From Saururus chinensis (taxonomy: Eukaryota; Streptophyta; Magnoliopsida; Piperales; Saururaceae), in NCBI GenBank assembly GCA_035235625.1, contig CP141144.1, positions 46,870,014-46,934,013 of the forward strand: a DNA stretch of 64,000 nt, read 5' to 3'. Shown here piece after piece: positions 22,826 to 32,965 of the stretch. The translations under genes and the position numbers were made by a program. The notes under the pieces were generated by a model. The model was not told where the DNA came from and did no database searches. It was given only the letters and a program-made list of their open reading frames with translations. Positions within the stretch are counted from its first letter, which is position 1; every line of letters begins with the position of its first letter.

Positions 22826-23462
22826 TAGGGGGTGTTAAAGTAAGTTCGACTAGGCTTGAGCTCGACTATGTTTGACTCGCATTGAAGCTCGAACTCGAAG
22901 TTGTTCAAACCAAGCTCAAACATATATGTGTTCGGCTCGACTCAGCTCGAAGCTCGATAAAAACTTAAAATCACATTAAGTACATTAATTTTCTAATATA
23001 CACATGCACATATAAAACATTATATATATATATATATATATATATTTCATGTTTCCCAAGTTTTAATTCTTTTAATTTAATATATTATTTTTACTTTTTT
23101 ATGTATAACTACATGAGGCTTTTTTCAGAGGAATTATACAATATGTCTCATAAGATCTATGACCATTTTTTATAAAATTTTACTCCATCAATCATATATT
23201 AATAGTCTAAATTAAAAAATCAAAATGAACAAACACTAGTTCATTTAATTTTTTAATCTAACCCATTGGACCACTTATTAACCATGTTAATTTTAGTAAT
23301 TTTTTTTTAAATACCTTTGGGTTACCAAGTATAAAACTAAACAATAATGACAAGGCATAATAATTTGATTTGACTTGAACTTGATTCGAGCTCAAAATTG
23401 AAGTTTAAAGTTTAAATTTAAACACCTAAAGCTCGATGATACTCAGCTCGTTAACACCCCTA
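22826..23462. mobile_element. hAT-like MITE rich in GAGCTCGA words
   Basis: Terminal inverted repeats TAGGGGGTGTTAA and (reverse complement) TAGGGGTGTTAACG are present. Flanking 8-bp sequences TGGGTTGG (22818-22825) and TGAGTTGG (23463-23470) match at 7 of 8 positions. The interior holds an (AT)n tract at about 23019-23045 and GCTCGAACTCG repeats near both ends. No coding capacity. Confidence 0.8.
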
Positions 23463-24399
23463 TGAGTTGGCATACGTTAGAATACAAATACAACAATGTT
23501 AGGCACCAAGATTACTCAAAAGTAGCTCGAGCACCAAGAACTATCATTGTAGATTACAAAAATTTTCATAATCATGTAAGAAAACAAGTAAAGTTTTCTA
23601 CTAATGGTGAGCTCCCAACAAAAGAAAACATTTAAAAGCAAGGAGACAACTTATGTAAATTCTTATACATTTCCACACTACATAACCTTACAGAATGCAC
23701 ATGATTAACAAAACTTACTAAACAAAGTCTTGACACACAAAATTTGATAACTGAAAGCATAATTCATTTATTAATTGAACTAAGAATCATATGCCATAGA
23801 AAATATTCTTAAAGATATCATGTGCTCTGGCTGCAGTGAAAATGGCTAATGGCAAGCTTCCATCGCCTGCTAGGAAGCAGAAAAGCCTGGCCCTCCTAGG
23901 CCAACGTGCCACGACCCATGAATACCAGCGGCCCACACCAGAAATCGGTCTCGTGAGCCACCATCCTCAACCAGCTTACCACATGCCACTTACCACCTGC
24001 AACACCCTGAACAAGTACGGTCCATGCCTTAAAGGCCGCTAGGTTTGGCTGCAATGCCGTGAATTGTGGGTTACCAATGAAGCCGGGGGAAGTTGTTGTC
24101 GGAACCGCGCCCGGCCGTCCACTTGAATGTAAAGTTTGCCATCTTTGTGGATCCAGTCTTAAGTTTTTCTCTCTCTATTTTCTTCATGATGTGGCAGCCT
24201 TGGTTGGACAGCATGCCATAGTCACGAAACTAGGCAAGTCCCATTTGTTTCCCGGTGCATTTGCCCTGAGACAGTCTGGTTGCATTGTAGAGGTCTTAAG
24301 GAACTCCGTTGTAGGGGGTTTTGATTGAAATGCATCTTATGGGTGGTGGTTCCTCTTAACCATTGTAGTTGCTGGAGGTGCATGATATTTCCAGAAGCT

Positions 24400-24662
24400 A
24401 GAGGTGTATGTTATTTTTAGGAGCATTATTTATGATCGGCTCTAATATTGAGCTTAGCATAAGAAATGCATGTGAAGCATCTATTTTCTAGATCATCGAT
24501 ACACACACTAACCCATGTTAGTCTAAGTATTATTTACACTAATATGTACTACCAATAATTATACCAATGTGTTGTAGTGTGTGTACTGTCAATTTGAAAA
24601 ATAAACATTTGTTGTACATTCCTTATGTTTGGCTCGCAATGAACAAAGATTGACAAAAAATA
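24400..24662. mobile_element. MITE-like insertion 1 in acyltransferase copy 2
   Basis: This stretch has no counterpart in copy 1. It contains GATCATCGATAC, alternating ACTAATAT words, and an end TATGTTTGGCTCGCAATGAA similar to TATATTAGGCTCATAAAAAA of insertion 3. Exact ends are not clear. Confidence 0.5.
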
Positions 24663-24794
24663 TTTCCCTTGTGTAGAGGAGTGTCCTGTCTATAAAAGAC
24701 TCCACAATAATGTCAAATCTGCCCAGATTGTGCTAGCTCATATGTCACATAATGGTGGATCCCCATGCCTAGAGAGACTTCTCCACATTTGAAG

Positions 24795-25031
24795 CGGAGA
24801 GTTTTTTATGCTCTCTGCTCTCTGCTCTCTATGAGGTCATCATAAGAATATTTGTGGGCTAGTTATTTTTAAGATTAATGGTGCACATGCTACTACATAT
24901 TAGCATTAATATTACTAATATTAATGTACGCTAGCTAGCATGTCTGCTACTGTCAATATGGATGAACAACCCTCAAGGATGTCTTATTATGCTAGGCCCA
25001 CAGTTAATGGGGAACATTAAAAACTATTCCT
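24795..25031. mobile_element. MITE insertion 2 in acyltransferase copy 2
   Basis: Flanking ATTTGAAG (24787-24794) and ATTTGTAG (25032-25039) are an 8-bp duplication with one change. Ends GGAGAGTTTTTTATGCTC and (reverse complement) GGAATAGTTTTTAATGTTC form a worn inverted repeat. It has no coding capacity. Confidence 0.6.
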
Positions 25032-25149
25032 ATTTGTAGTGGGTCACCTAGTTCCATTTTCATACAATGGGAATCAAATGGAGAGTATACATTAATTATG
25101 TTATATGTCTTACTAACAAAACAATAATTGAGCATGAGTACCTACCCCA

Positions 25150-25370
25150 ATAAATTAAAGAGGAGAGCATTTTATATGCTCTCCACTTTTTATATGCCCA
25201 ACTTAAAAAATGCAAGAGAAGTATTATAAGATCAATAATACAGACACTAGTACACATGAGTGTCAATATTACTAGCACTAGCGTATATGTCATCGATCTT
25301 AAATATTAATATTTTTTATATATTCTTTATATTAGGCTCATAAAAAATAAAAAATATAAAAATTACTTTC
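25150..25370. mobile_element. MITE-like insertion 3 in acyltransferase copy 2
   Basis: It begins near GGAGAGCATTTTATATGCTC, resembling the start of insertion 2, and ends near TATATTAGGCTCATAAAA, resembling the end of insertion 1. It interrupts the exon 1/intron border region of copy 2. Boundaries are approximate. Confidence 0.5.
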
Positions 25371-25619
25371 TTGGAAGAGCAAGTAAGAAGAGATGTCCTG
25401 AGTCAGTTCAGCCTGTGGCACAAACTGCATGAGCTTCTCAAATGGAGCAAAATCACCAAAACTCGTCAATGGCAGCCTCAGCTTCGGCCATCACAAAGAA
25501 TGCGCCTCTCCATTGCAGTCAAGTCGAGGGCCGAGTGCTACAGCCTCTTGGGTGTATAACAGCTTGCTGGTCGTACTACAAATGATTCCAACACCCTTAT
25601 CTCCATCGCCTTGAGGCTG

Positions 25620-26299
25620 TCACACCTGTGCACTGACATAAACAACTCAGTTCTGGACAAAGGAAAAAGGCTAAAACAGCGATTGGGATCACGGACCCCA
25701 AATGCTAAGTAACTAGTAGCCAAAGCGATGAGGATCCGGACTATGGACAAGCTCCTTTTTTGACCCTTGTTCGCCCAACTTCCAAAGACGATATTTTTAT
25801 ATATGTAGTGATATGGGGGAACGTATGGCTCTTTTGGGCGACAACAAATTGAATGGTTTGTGTGGGACTGGACGGCTGGTATCACTTCCTTTCTCCAAAA
25901 AAAATCAGTGCTTCCCATTCAATGTATCCAGTCGTTTACTAAATCATCTCGTCGTAAATAGTGGTAAATAATTAAAGATAAATACCCACTTTATCCTATA
26001 TTAATAGTTATATTTTAAAAAAATAATTTTTATTAAATAGTAAAGCTTACATCTAAAAGATAGAAAAATAAACTTATAATATTTATTTTTTAAGTACCCA
26101 ATTATTTAAATTTAATTAAATAAAGTTATTAATATAAAATACATTTTTTAAAGGAAAAATTATATAAATAATAAAAAATATATTTATTATTTTAAACCAC
26201 ATTAGAAAATATTTTCCAAAGTTGTGTTCTTTTTTGCCACACAAGTGTCAGCCAAGCAGCTAGCGCCTACGTGGTTTTTTTTTATTTTTTTAGTTGATT
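25620..26299. other. Acyltransferase copy 2 upstream region and AT-rich spacer
   Basis: The first 200 bp parallel the upstream region of copy 1, including the TATATAAAAATA box on the minus strand at about 25790-25802. From 25950 to 26240 the sequence is very AT-rich with no feature. At 26240-26280 the GTCAGCCAAGCAGCTAGCGC stretch may mark the outer part of MULE 1, but no terminal inverted repeat partner was found. Confidence 0.4.
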
Positions 26300-26535
26300 T
26301 TATTGTTTAGAAAGACGAAATTTGTTTTAAGCTGATTTCATCTTTCTAAATAATGAAATCGGTTTAAGACCACATGACCCAATTTGGTCATTCTGAATGA
26401 CGAAATTAGCTTAAGTCGCGTTTCCAGTTAACGATGAAATTGCCACACTTCTCCCATTTCAGGTTTTGGTACTGATTTCGTCGTTTAGAAGGACAAAATC
26501 ATCTTAAGTTGATTTCGTCCTTCTAAACAACGAAA
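26300..26535. repeat. Series of palindromes before MULE 1
   Basis: Two long imperfect palindromes share one core: arms GATTTCGTCGTTTAGAAGGA / GATTTCGTCCTTCTAAACAA at 26473-26533, and GATTTTATTGTTTAGAAAGA / GATTTCATCTTTCTAAATAA at about 26300-26357. Part of a third unit (ATGACGAAATTAGCTTAAG) lies between them. The same word, roughly TTTAGAAGGACGAAATC, is thus repeated in alternating orientation. Confidence 0.8.
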
Positions 26536-27310
26536 TCAACTTCGTTTTATCATGACTCCGCCTCCGCCTCTAGTCGCGTTTCCAGTGAGCTCTTTCTGCT
26601 ACCGATCCAAGGTTCCACTCCGTTGCCACTCTTACTTCCGTTGTCCGACCCGCTGCCTGTCCCGCCTCCTTCGGCCCGCCGCCAGTCTTGCCTCCTCCGG
26701 CCCACCACTATTTTCGTCGTCCGCTGTCCAAGCTGCGCGAAATTCGCCCCGCCGTCATGGTACCCTGATTTTCTTTAATTCGAACATATGTATTGTGCAA
26801 TGTATTAAATCTTTGTTTTTTAGGATTATTGCTTTAAGGATGTTGTGTTGTTTTACAACTACTTTAATTTCATTGATTAGGAAATTTGCTCATTAATTTA
26901 AAGTTTTCATGATATGCTTATATATTTGGAAAATCTATTGGTTTCTATGCGTATATACTTTGAAAATATGTTGGTTACCATGCTTATATACTTGGAAAAT
27001 CTCTTGGTTTTATTTAAATATTGTTGTGGTATTTTATGTATTTATTGATTGACATTTTTATTTAAAATCAAAGCTTAATTTAATAGAGAATATGAGTTAG
27101 CAATAGTTTGGTTAGGGTAAATGTCAGTATTAGTTTAATATTTTTATCAATATGGTAGATGTAATGTTCGAAGAAGTGTATGAGAATATTTGTTGTCTTG
27201 TTTGGATAAGAGAAGAAATATGTGATAAAGTGTTTGATTATTACTAGTTGATATATGAGGCAATTGTTTAATCTAATATTAATTTAATCTATTGTTTATG
27301 AATTAAGTGA
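26536..27310 (+). other. Leader region of MULE 1
   Basis: A GC-rich patch (26545-26760) has an open frame of proline/serine-rich low-complexity sequence (26552-26896) without a known domain. An AT-rich stretch follows up to 27310. It could be a 5' untranslated leader or first intron of the transposase gene; no firm call is possible. Confidence 0.3.
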
Positions 27311-28106
27311 ATAGAAATAGCAGAAGAAATGGTTAGTTTTTTACTTACCTATAACAGACGTAGAGAAGGATTATTAATTAAGAAACCGTCTACGTATGAT
27401 GAATTCGAGATGCAAGTAGCAAACAAGGTTGGGTGGGATCGAAGATGGAAAATTACTATCGAATGTAATTTTCTGTCATATAGATCGAGAATGACATCAA
27501 TATGCATAAATGATGATGCATCAATGGGTTTATGTTTCACCACTCACGTCACGTAATTTCTTTCGAGTTATTTCTAAAAAAAGAGGCCCGAGTGCCTAGT
27601 GAAAGGCGAAGTAGTTTACATGGGAGCATCCATAGGAGCTCACACAGGAGCTCGGATAGAAATGTGAACAATGAAAGTCATATACAAATGCCGGTGGACG
27701 ATGAAGAAGGAAATTTATCTATGACAGTAGCTTCAAATGAACGTCATAGGTCGTCTGCCCCTATTTACGATGGAAATGATCCTAATTGGAGGTAAGGTTG
27801 ATTTAGTTGTGAATACATTTTAAATCTTATAATTATTAATAAAAATATGTTTAGCTAAAATTTGAATTTTGTGTGTAATATGGAAAGTCCACAATGCATG
27901 TACATGAGTCATTTAGCGTTCAAATGTCTCAAGGCGGTGCATGGTATGAAACTCAAAGTTCAATGGGCATTCATTACCCTTACACGTATGTTGGTCATAC
28001 CGATGCTGAACTATCCAATCAAAGGTGAAATATATATTCATAAATGAATATAACTTTTTTAGGCATATGAAATTTAATACATATGCAATGTTTATATGTA
28101 GGGGGG
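27311..28106 (+). pseudogene. MULE 1 transposase gene, N-terminal exons
   Basis: The first part (27329-27556) resembles the PB1-like N-terminal domain of plant MULE transposases (KPSTYDEFEMQVANKVG ... ICINDDASMG). A frameshifted serine/arginine-rich linker follows, then an exon ending AATCAAAG|GTGAAATA at 28024. A 77-bp intron (28025-28101) ends TATGTAG, and the next exon starts with GGGGG, the target site of the Reina-like element. The gene continues at 32966. Confidence 0.65.
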
Positions 28107-28421
28107 TGTTGTGCACGAGTGCACTAGGCTTAGTATTTACCTTTATTTCAGTACTTTAATTCTGTTCATTAGGCTAGTTTCCCTTATGATTAGCAGATGA
28201 CTGTTATTTGTAATGGGCGTACTAGTGGACCATGGGTGAACCGGGCCCACTAGTGGCACGATCCCCAATGTGGGGTGCGACTCCCCATAAAGGGGGTCGT
28301 CATCCTCCTTTGTGGTTATGCTTAATGAGATTCCAGTATTTCCTTTCCCTTTCTTCCAACTTCTTTCCCTTTCCCTGCATAGAACTCCTGTGTACTGATT
28401 GTGCCTACACCAGACACAACA
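28107..28421 (+). repeat. 5' LTR of the Reina-like element
   Basis: It starts TGTTGTGCACGAG and ends CCAGACACAACA. It differs from the 3' LTR by scattered substitutions and by lacking a 15-17-bp ATTTTGGATGATTTGTA stretch, which looks like a small duplication in the 3' copy. The similarity implies a fairly recent insertion compared with its surroundings. Confidence 0.92.
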
Positions 28422-28422
28422 T

Positions 28423-28434
28423 TGGTATCGGAGC
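28423..28434 (+). other. Primer binding site (initiator tRNA-Met)
   Basis: TGGTATCGGAGC, one base after the 5' LTR, matches the common tRNA-iMet-complementary PBS TGGTATCAGAGC with one change. Confidence 0.9.
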
Positions 28435-28449
28435 TTATGATCCCCGGCC

Positions 28450-29690
28450 ATGGCTCGAGGCAAGCAAGCTGCCACAGCCCCAGAAAGTCAGCCCGAGAAA
28501 GAGGTTCTCACCTCTATGAACAATCCCAAATTAGCGCTTGAACCCAACGGCAAGTTAACGATGGCACAACTCATGGCCGAGATCAAGGCTCTGAGTGTGG
28601 GAGTAGCAATGATCGATGCATTGGGATTGGCCGTAGCCCAGCTTCAGGCAGAGCGCGCACCCCTCTTATGTCCAAGCCGCCAGCCTCCATGGAGAAGGGG
28701 GGTCCATCCTAGGCTCCCGAACCTCTCCGCTCTGACTTCCCAGCACCTGCAAACCGTGAGATGCGCTTTGCCCAGGATGGTGTGCGCTTTGGCACTGTTG
28801 ACCAGGCCATGGATGGGAGGCGCCAGGCCTGGGATTCGCGAGGCACACCAGGTGTTCGGGAAAATGTCCTAATGGTGCCGCCTCCCCGAACTTGTACTAG
28901 GAGATGGAGGATGACTGGGAGGAGTACCCAGGACACCGCAAAGCACCCCGGGGTGGGGCGAAACCCCGCTTGGCCCGCCTACAGTTCCCACATTATAATG
29001 GGGATGACGACCCTGTGGAGTAGCTGTACAAGGCAGAGAAGTTTTTCGCCTACCAGGAGACACAGTCGGAGGCTGAACGACTGCGCATAGCGGCTTTCCA
29101 CCTCGACGGGGATGCATCGGTGTGGTTTCAGAGCTTTGAGAAGGAGGTGAGCTACCCCACTTGGACTGCCTTCTCAGATGAATTGTGCATCCAGTTCGGC
29201 CCTAATGAGTTCCAAGACTTCAATGAAATGCTTTCCTCCCTGCGCCAAACATCCACCATGCGAGCATACTACACAGAGTTCATGAAGGTGGCTAACCGCC
29301 TTCCCGATTGGTCGATGGCCGCCTTGGTGGGCACGTTCAAATGAGGGCTCAAACCAGAGATTTCTGAGGAGATGTGCCATTTTCCCTGTTCCAGCATGCG
29401 GGATGTCGTGCGTCATGCACGCATTGAGGAAGAGAAATTGGCTAGACAGAGGCATGGGGGCAGGCTCGGACCCTTTCCTCGGGCTACTATGCTTGCCTCC
29501 CCTCTTGCCGCTCCAACCAGCAGCTCAGGGGCTGGCCACGCTGGCCAAGCACCCCCTCAGATCGGCCCAATTGTCTGCCGTCTCACTCCGGCGCAGATGG
29601 AGGAATGCCGTTCAAAAGGGCTTTGTTTTTGCTGCGATGAGAAGTTCGTTCTGGCGCACTGTTGTTCTATCAAAGGCAGTCTATTAGTGG
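28450..29690 (+). pseudogene. gag region of the Reina-like element
   Basis: It begins ATG at 28450 (MARGKQAATAPESQ). The retrotransposon gag domain follows at about 29040-29440, with DASVWFQSFEKE and YYTEFMKVANRLPDW as landmarks. The CCHC zinc knuckle is at about 29620-29665 (GLCFCCDEKFVLAHCC), spaced as in related elements. Frameshifts lie around 28680-29000 and a TGA is at about 29342. It would encode the particle-forming structural protein. Not intact. Confidence 0.85.
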
Positions 29691-30290
29691 AGGAGATCGA
29701 TGAGGAGGCAGAGGTGACGGATGGGCTTGATTCTTCGTACCCTGCCGATACACTATCGGAGATTTCTGTGCATGCTTTTTTAGGGGCTTTCACTCCACGC
29801 ACCATGCGAGTACAGGGTTACCTCAAGCGACAACAGGTTGCTATTCTGATTGACAGCGGGTTGACTCACAACTTTATCAACGACAAGGTGGCTCAACGAC
29901 TAGGCTACTTTGTGTCTGACTCGACACCCTTTGACATCTTGATTGGGGATGGTAAGCACCTCCGCAGCTCTGGGGTGTGTACCCAGGCCACATTCTCCAT
30001 TCAGGGCCATACATTCGTGACCGACCTATTCTTGCTTCCGACGAAGGGGGCAGACGTGGTGTTAGGGGTGCAGTGGCTCCAAGAGCTTGGGGACGTTCCC
30101 TAGAACTTCAAGGACCTGGTAATGGATTTTGCAATGAACGGACAGCGGGTGCACCTCCAAGGCTCTCAGCCGGGCACTCTCCTTTCTGCTCAGGCAACAG
30201 GGTCCTTATTCCAATTCGCATTACAGGGACTACTTCTCCAGCAGCGGGCCTTGGTAGACATTGTGCAGGATGACTTGCCGTAGGATATTC
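29691..30290 (+). pseudogene. Aspartic protease region of the Reina-like element
   Basis: The active-site motif reads LIDSGLTHNF, a DSG form of the D(S/T)G motif, near 29850. A long open frame (29372-30103) joins the end of gag to protease. It is cut by TAG at 30101 where relatives have a Trp before NFKDL, and by another TAG at 30281. Confidence 0.8.
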
Positions 30291-31310
30291 TAGACCTCTT
30301 GGTAGAGTATGGTAACGTGTTCGCTAAACCACAGGGCCTTCCTCCGATGCGGGCACATGACCATTCTATCCCGATCATCCCAGGTGCTTCTCCAGCCAAT
30401 GTCCGTCCCTATCGCTATCCATACATTCAGAAGACTGAGATCGAGTGTTTGGTGGCAGACATGCTTCATTCTGGTATCATTCGGCCTAGCACGAGCTCAT
30501 TTTCTTCCCCAGTGTTGCTGGTCCGTAAGAAGGAAGGTACTTGGCGCTTTTGTGTTGATTACCGGGCGCTGAATGCTATCACAGTGAAGGACAAATATCC
30601 TATACCGGTGGTGGAGGAACTGTTGGACTAGCTGTCTGGTGCTACCGTATTCAATAAACTTGACCTTCGTTCAGGTTATCATCAGATCCGTATGCAGCCC
30701 ACCGATGCGCACAAGACCGCCTTCCGCACTCATGATGGTCATTTCGAGTTCCTGGTTATGCCGTTCAGCCTCACGAACGCGCCCTCTACATTTCAGAGTC
30801 TTATGAATGACCTCTTCTGGCCCTTCCTCCGATGCTTCATATTGGTGTTCTTCGATGATATCCTTGTCTACAGCAAGTCGTGGGGCAACCACTTGAAGCA
30901 TCTCCGGTCTGTCTTTGATATCCTGCAAGCTAATTCATTGTTTCTTAAACGCTTGAAGTGTTCGTTTGGCAGCCCACAGGTGGAATACTTGGGTCATATT
31001 ATCTCTCGTGACGGTGTGGCTACCGACCCCTCTAAGGTGACCGCCATACTGTCCTGGTCGTCTCCTTCTTGCGCCCGGGCACTGCGAGGCTTCCTTGGCT
31101 TGACTGGCCATTATCAACGCTTTATTCACTGCTATGGCGAGATTGCTCGCCCCCTTACTCAGTTGTTACAAAAAGGCGCCTTTCGTTGGTTGAACACTGC
31201 CTAGGCATCCTTTGAGGAGTTGAAGCAAGCTATGGCGACCGCCCCTGTTTTGATTCTTCCTGATTTCAGCTAGCCATTTGTGGTTGAGACCGATGCTTTG
31301 GATGCCGGCT
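30291..31310 (+). pseudogene. Reverse transcriptase of the Reina-like element
   Basis: Landmarks are the open stretch SSFSSPVLLVRKKEGTWRFC (fingers), [15 protein letters not shown], the catalytic FFDDILVYS (a variant of YxDD), and [10 protein letters not shown] followed by the thumb/connection. Stops TAG occur at 30629, 31202 and 31271. The RNase H domain that should follow is absent: after ETDALDAG, at about 31310, the sequence jumps straight to the region before the integrase zinc finger, so an internal deletion removed it. Confidence 0.9.
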
Positions 31311-32425
31311 TGGGGGCCTGAGGTTGCCGACCTACGTCAGCGTATCATAGCTCACTTCCATGCCTCTCCCTTGGCGGGTCATGAAGGTGCCCTTCGCACC
31401 TATAAATGGGTCAGCCAGAGCTTCTTGTGGCAGGGCTTACGTCGCGCGGTGACTGCTTATGTGGCCGCTTGTGATGTCTGTCAGCGTGCCAAATCCGCCA
31501 CCACCTCTCCTGCTGGGTTACTTCAGCCATTGCCCATTCCAGATAAGGTTTGGGGCGATGTTTCTATGGACTTTGTAGAGGCCTTGCCATTGGTCCAAGG
31601 CAAGTCGGTGATCATGGTGGTAGTGGATCGCCTGTCCAAATATGCCCATTTCAGTGTTCTGGGTCATCCCTACACCGCCAAGTCTATGGCGGAACTATAT
31701 GTTCGAGAGGTGGCCAAATTATACGGTATGCCTCACACTATCGTCTCTGACCGTGACAAGATTTTTATCTCTCAGTTTTGGCAAGAGTTCTTCACTCTAT
31801 AGGGCACATCTTTGCACATGAGTACCGCCTATCATCCACAAACTGATGGGCAAACTGCGGTCATCAACCACTATTTGGAGCAGTACCTGTGCTGTTTTAC
31901 TATGTCTCAGCCCCGTCGTTGGCTTCAACTCCTTCCATGGGCCGAGTGGTCTTATAATACTGCTTATCACACTTGTGCCGGGTTTACACCTTTTGAGGTA
32001 CTATATGGGCGGCCGCCCCCTACCGTGCTCTCTTATGTTCCCCATCGGTCCTTAGTTGCTGAGGTTGACTACATGCTCCAGACTCGAGATGATGTTGTTC
32101 GCCAGCTTAAGGCGAACCTGTCTGAGGCTCAGAACAGAATGAAGCAGATTTATGATAGCCATCACACAGAGCATGAGTTTGTCGTGGGAGACTTGGTTTA
32201 TGTCTCTGTTCTACCTCAGCACCAGACCTCCTTGTTTCAGCCTGAGCACTCTAAGCTTGCCCCTCGATTTCATGGTCCATATGTTGTCGAAGAGCATGTT
32301 GGATCGGTTGCTATCGCCTCACTCTTCCGCCGGGTTCGATGGTCCATCCTATTTTTCATGTTTCCTAGTTGCGCCGTTGCATGGGTGACCCTTCCCTGGC
32401 TGTGGATGCTCCACCTCTTCCATTG
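31311..32425 (+). pseudogene. Integrase of the Reina-like element
   Basis: The N-terminal HHCC zinc-binding domain is present (HFHASPLAGHEG ... CDVCQRAK). The catalytic core has the first Asp in VSMDFVEALP, the second in VSDRDKIFIS and the Glu in HPQTDGQTAVINHYLEQYL. A TAG at 31800 splits the core, and a frameshift lies near 32300. It would insert the element cDNA into chromatin. Confidence 0.9.
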
Positions 32426-32605
32426 ATGGGTCTCGTGGCTTCTTTTGACCCAATTCCTGCCGCGCTGCTTGATAAGCGCCATGTACACCGCTCTGGTCGT
32501 ATTACCACGGAGGTTTTAGTCTCTTGGCAGGGCCAGTCACTAGAGGATGCTACATGGTTGTCTGAGGATGAGTTTCTGCTTTGGTATCCTTTGTGGTCGC
32601 CTTGA
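32426..32605 (+). pseudogene. Chromodomain at the C-terminus of the Reina-like pol
   Basis: PIPAALLDKRHVHRSGRITT then EVLVSWQGQSLEDATW is a chromodomain of chromoviruses, which directs integration to particular chromatin. It is out of frame with the upstream integrase because of a frameshift. Confidence 0.85.
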
Positions 32606-32635
32606 GGATAAGGCGTGTGTGGAAGCGTGGTGGAG

Positions 32636-32965
32636 TGTTGTGCACGAGTGCACTAGGCTTAGTATTTACCTTTATTTCAGTACTTTAATTCTGTTCATTA
32701 GGCTAGTTTCCCTTATAATTAGCAAATGACTATTATTTGTATTTTGGATGATTTGTAATGGCGCACTAGTGGACCATGGGTGAACCGGGCCCACTAGTGG
32801 CACGATCCCCAATGTGGGGCACGACTCCCCATAAAGGGGGTCGTCTTCCTCCTTTGTGGTTATGCTTAATGAGATTCCAATATTTCCTTTCCCTTTCATC
32901 CAACTTCTTTCCCTTTCCCAGCGTAGAACTCCTGCATACCGATTGTGCCTACACTGGGCACAACA
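32636..32965 (+). repeat. 3' LTR of the Reina-like element
   Basis: It starts TGTTGTGCACGAG and ends CTGGGCACAACA, with GGGGG following. It is 15 bp longer than the 5' LTR. The purine-rich GGTGGAG just before it is the likely polypurine tract. Confidence 0.92.

Larger units (their letters stand above)
23780..25612 (-). pseudogene. HCT-like BAHD acyltransferase pseudogene, copy 2 (fragmented)
   Basis: Blocks colinear with copy 1 are recognisable: the N-terminus MEIRVLESFVVRP at about 25612, the region covering HKLHELLKWSKI on the plus strand (25410-25540, the complement of exon 1), the intron area (25040-25140), the HxxxD region (24665-24795) and the C-terminal part (23820-24060, where a DFGWG-like site has decayed). 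Most of the N-terminal half of exon 1 and about 100 bp of exon 2 are deleted, and three small elements are inserted. It ends in an in-frame stop where copy 1 has lost its own. It is a tandem duplicate that decayed more than copy 1. Confidence 0.8.
28107..32965 (+). mobile_element. Reina-like gypsy chromovirus, full structure, TSD GGGGG
   Basis: Two near-identical LTRs (28107-28421 and 32636-32965) enclose a primer binding site, gag, protease, RT, integrase and a C-terminal chromodomain. The 5-bp duplication GGGGG is at 28102-28106 and 32966-32970. Short LTRs, total length of 4.9 kb and a chromodomain fit the Reina branch of Ty3/gypsy chromoviruses. The coding part has several stops, mostly TAG, and lacks RNase H, so it is inactive. 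It is nested in the MULE 1 transposase gene. Confidence 0.92.

Noticed and set aside
28107-32965. Endogenous pararetrovirus
   Set aside because: It has LTRs, a primer binding site, an integrase, a chromodomain and a 5-bp target duplication, all of which define a gypsy retrotransposon; no movement or coat protein is present.
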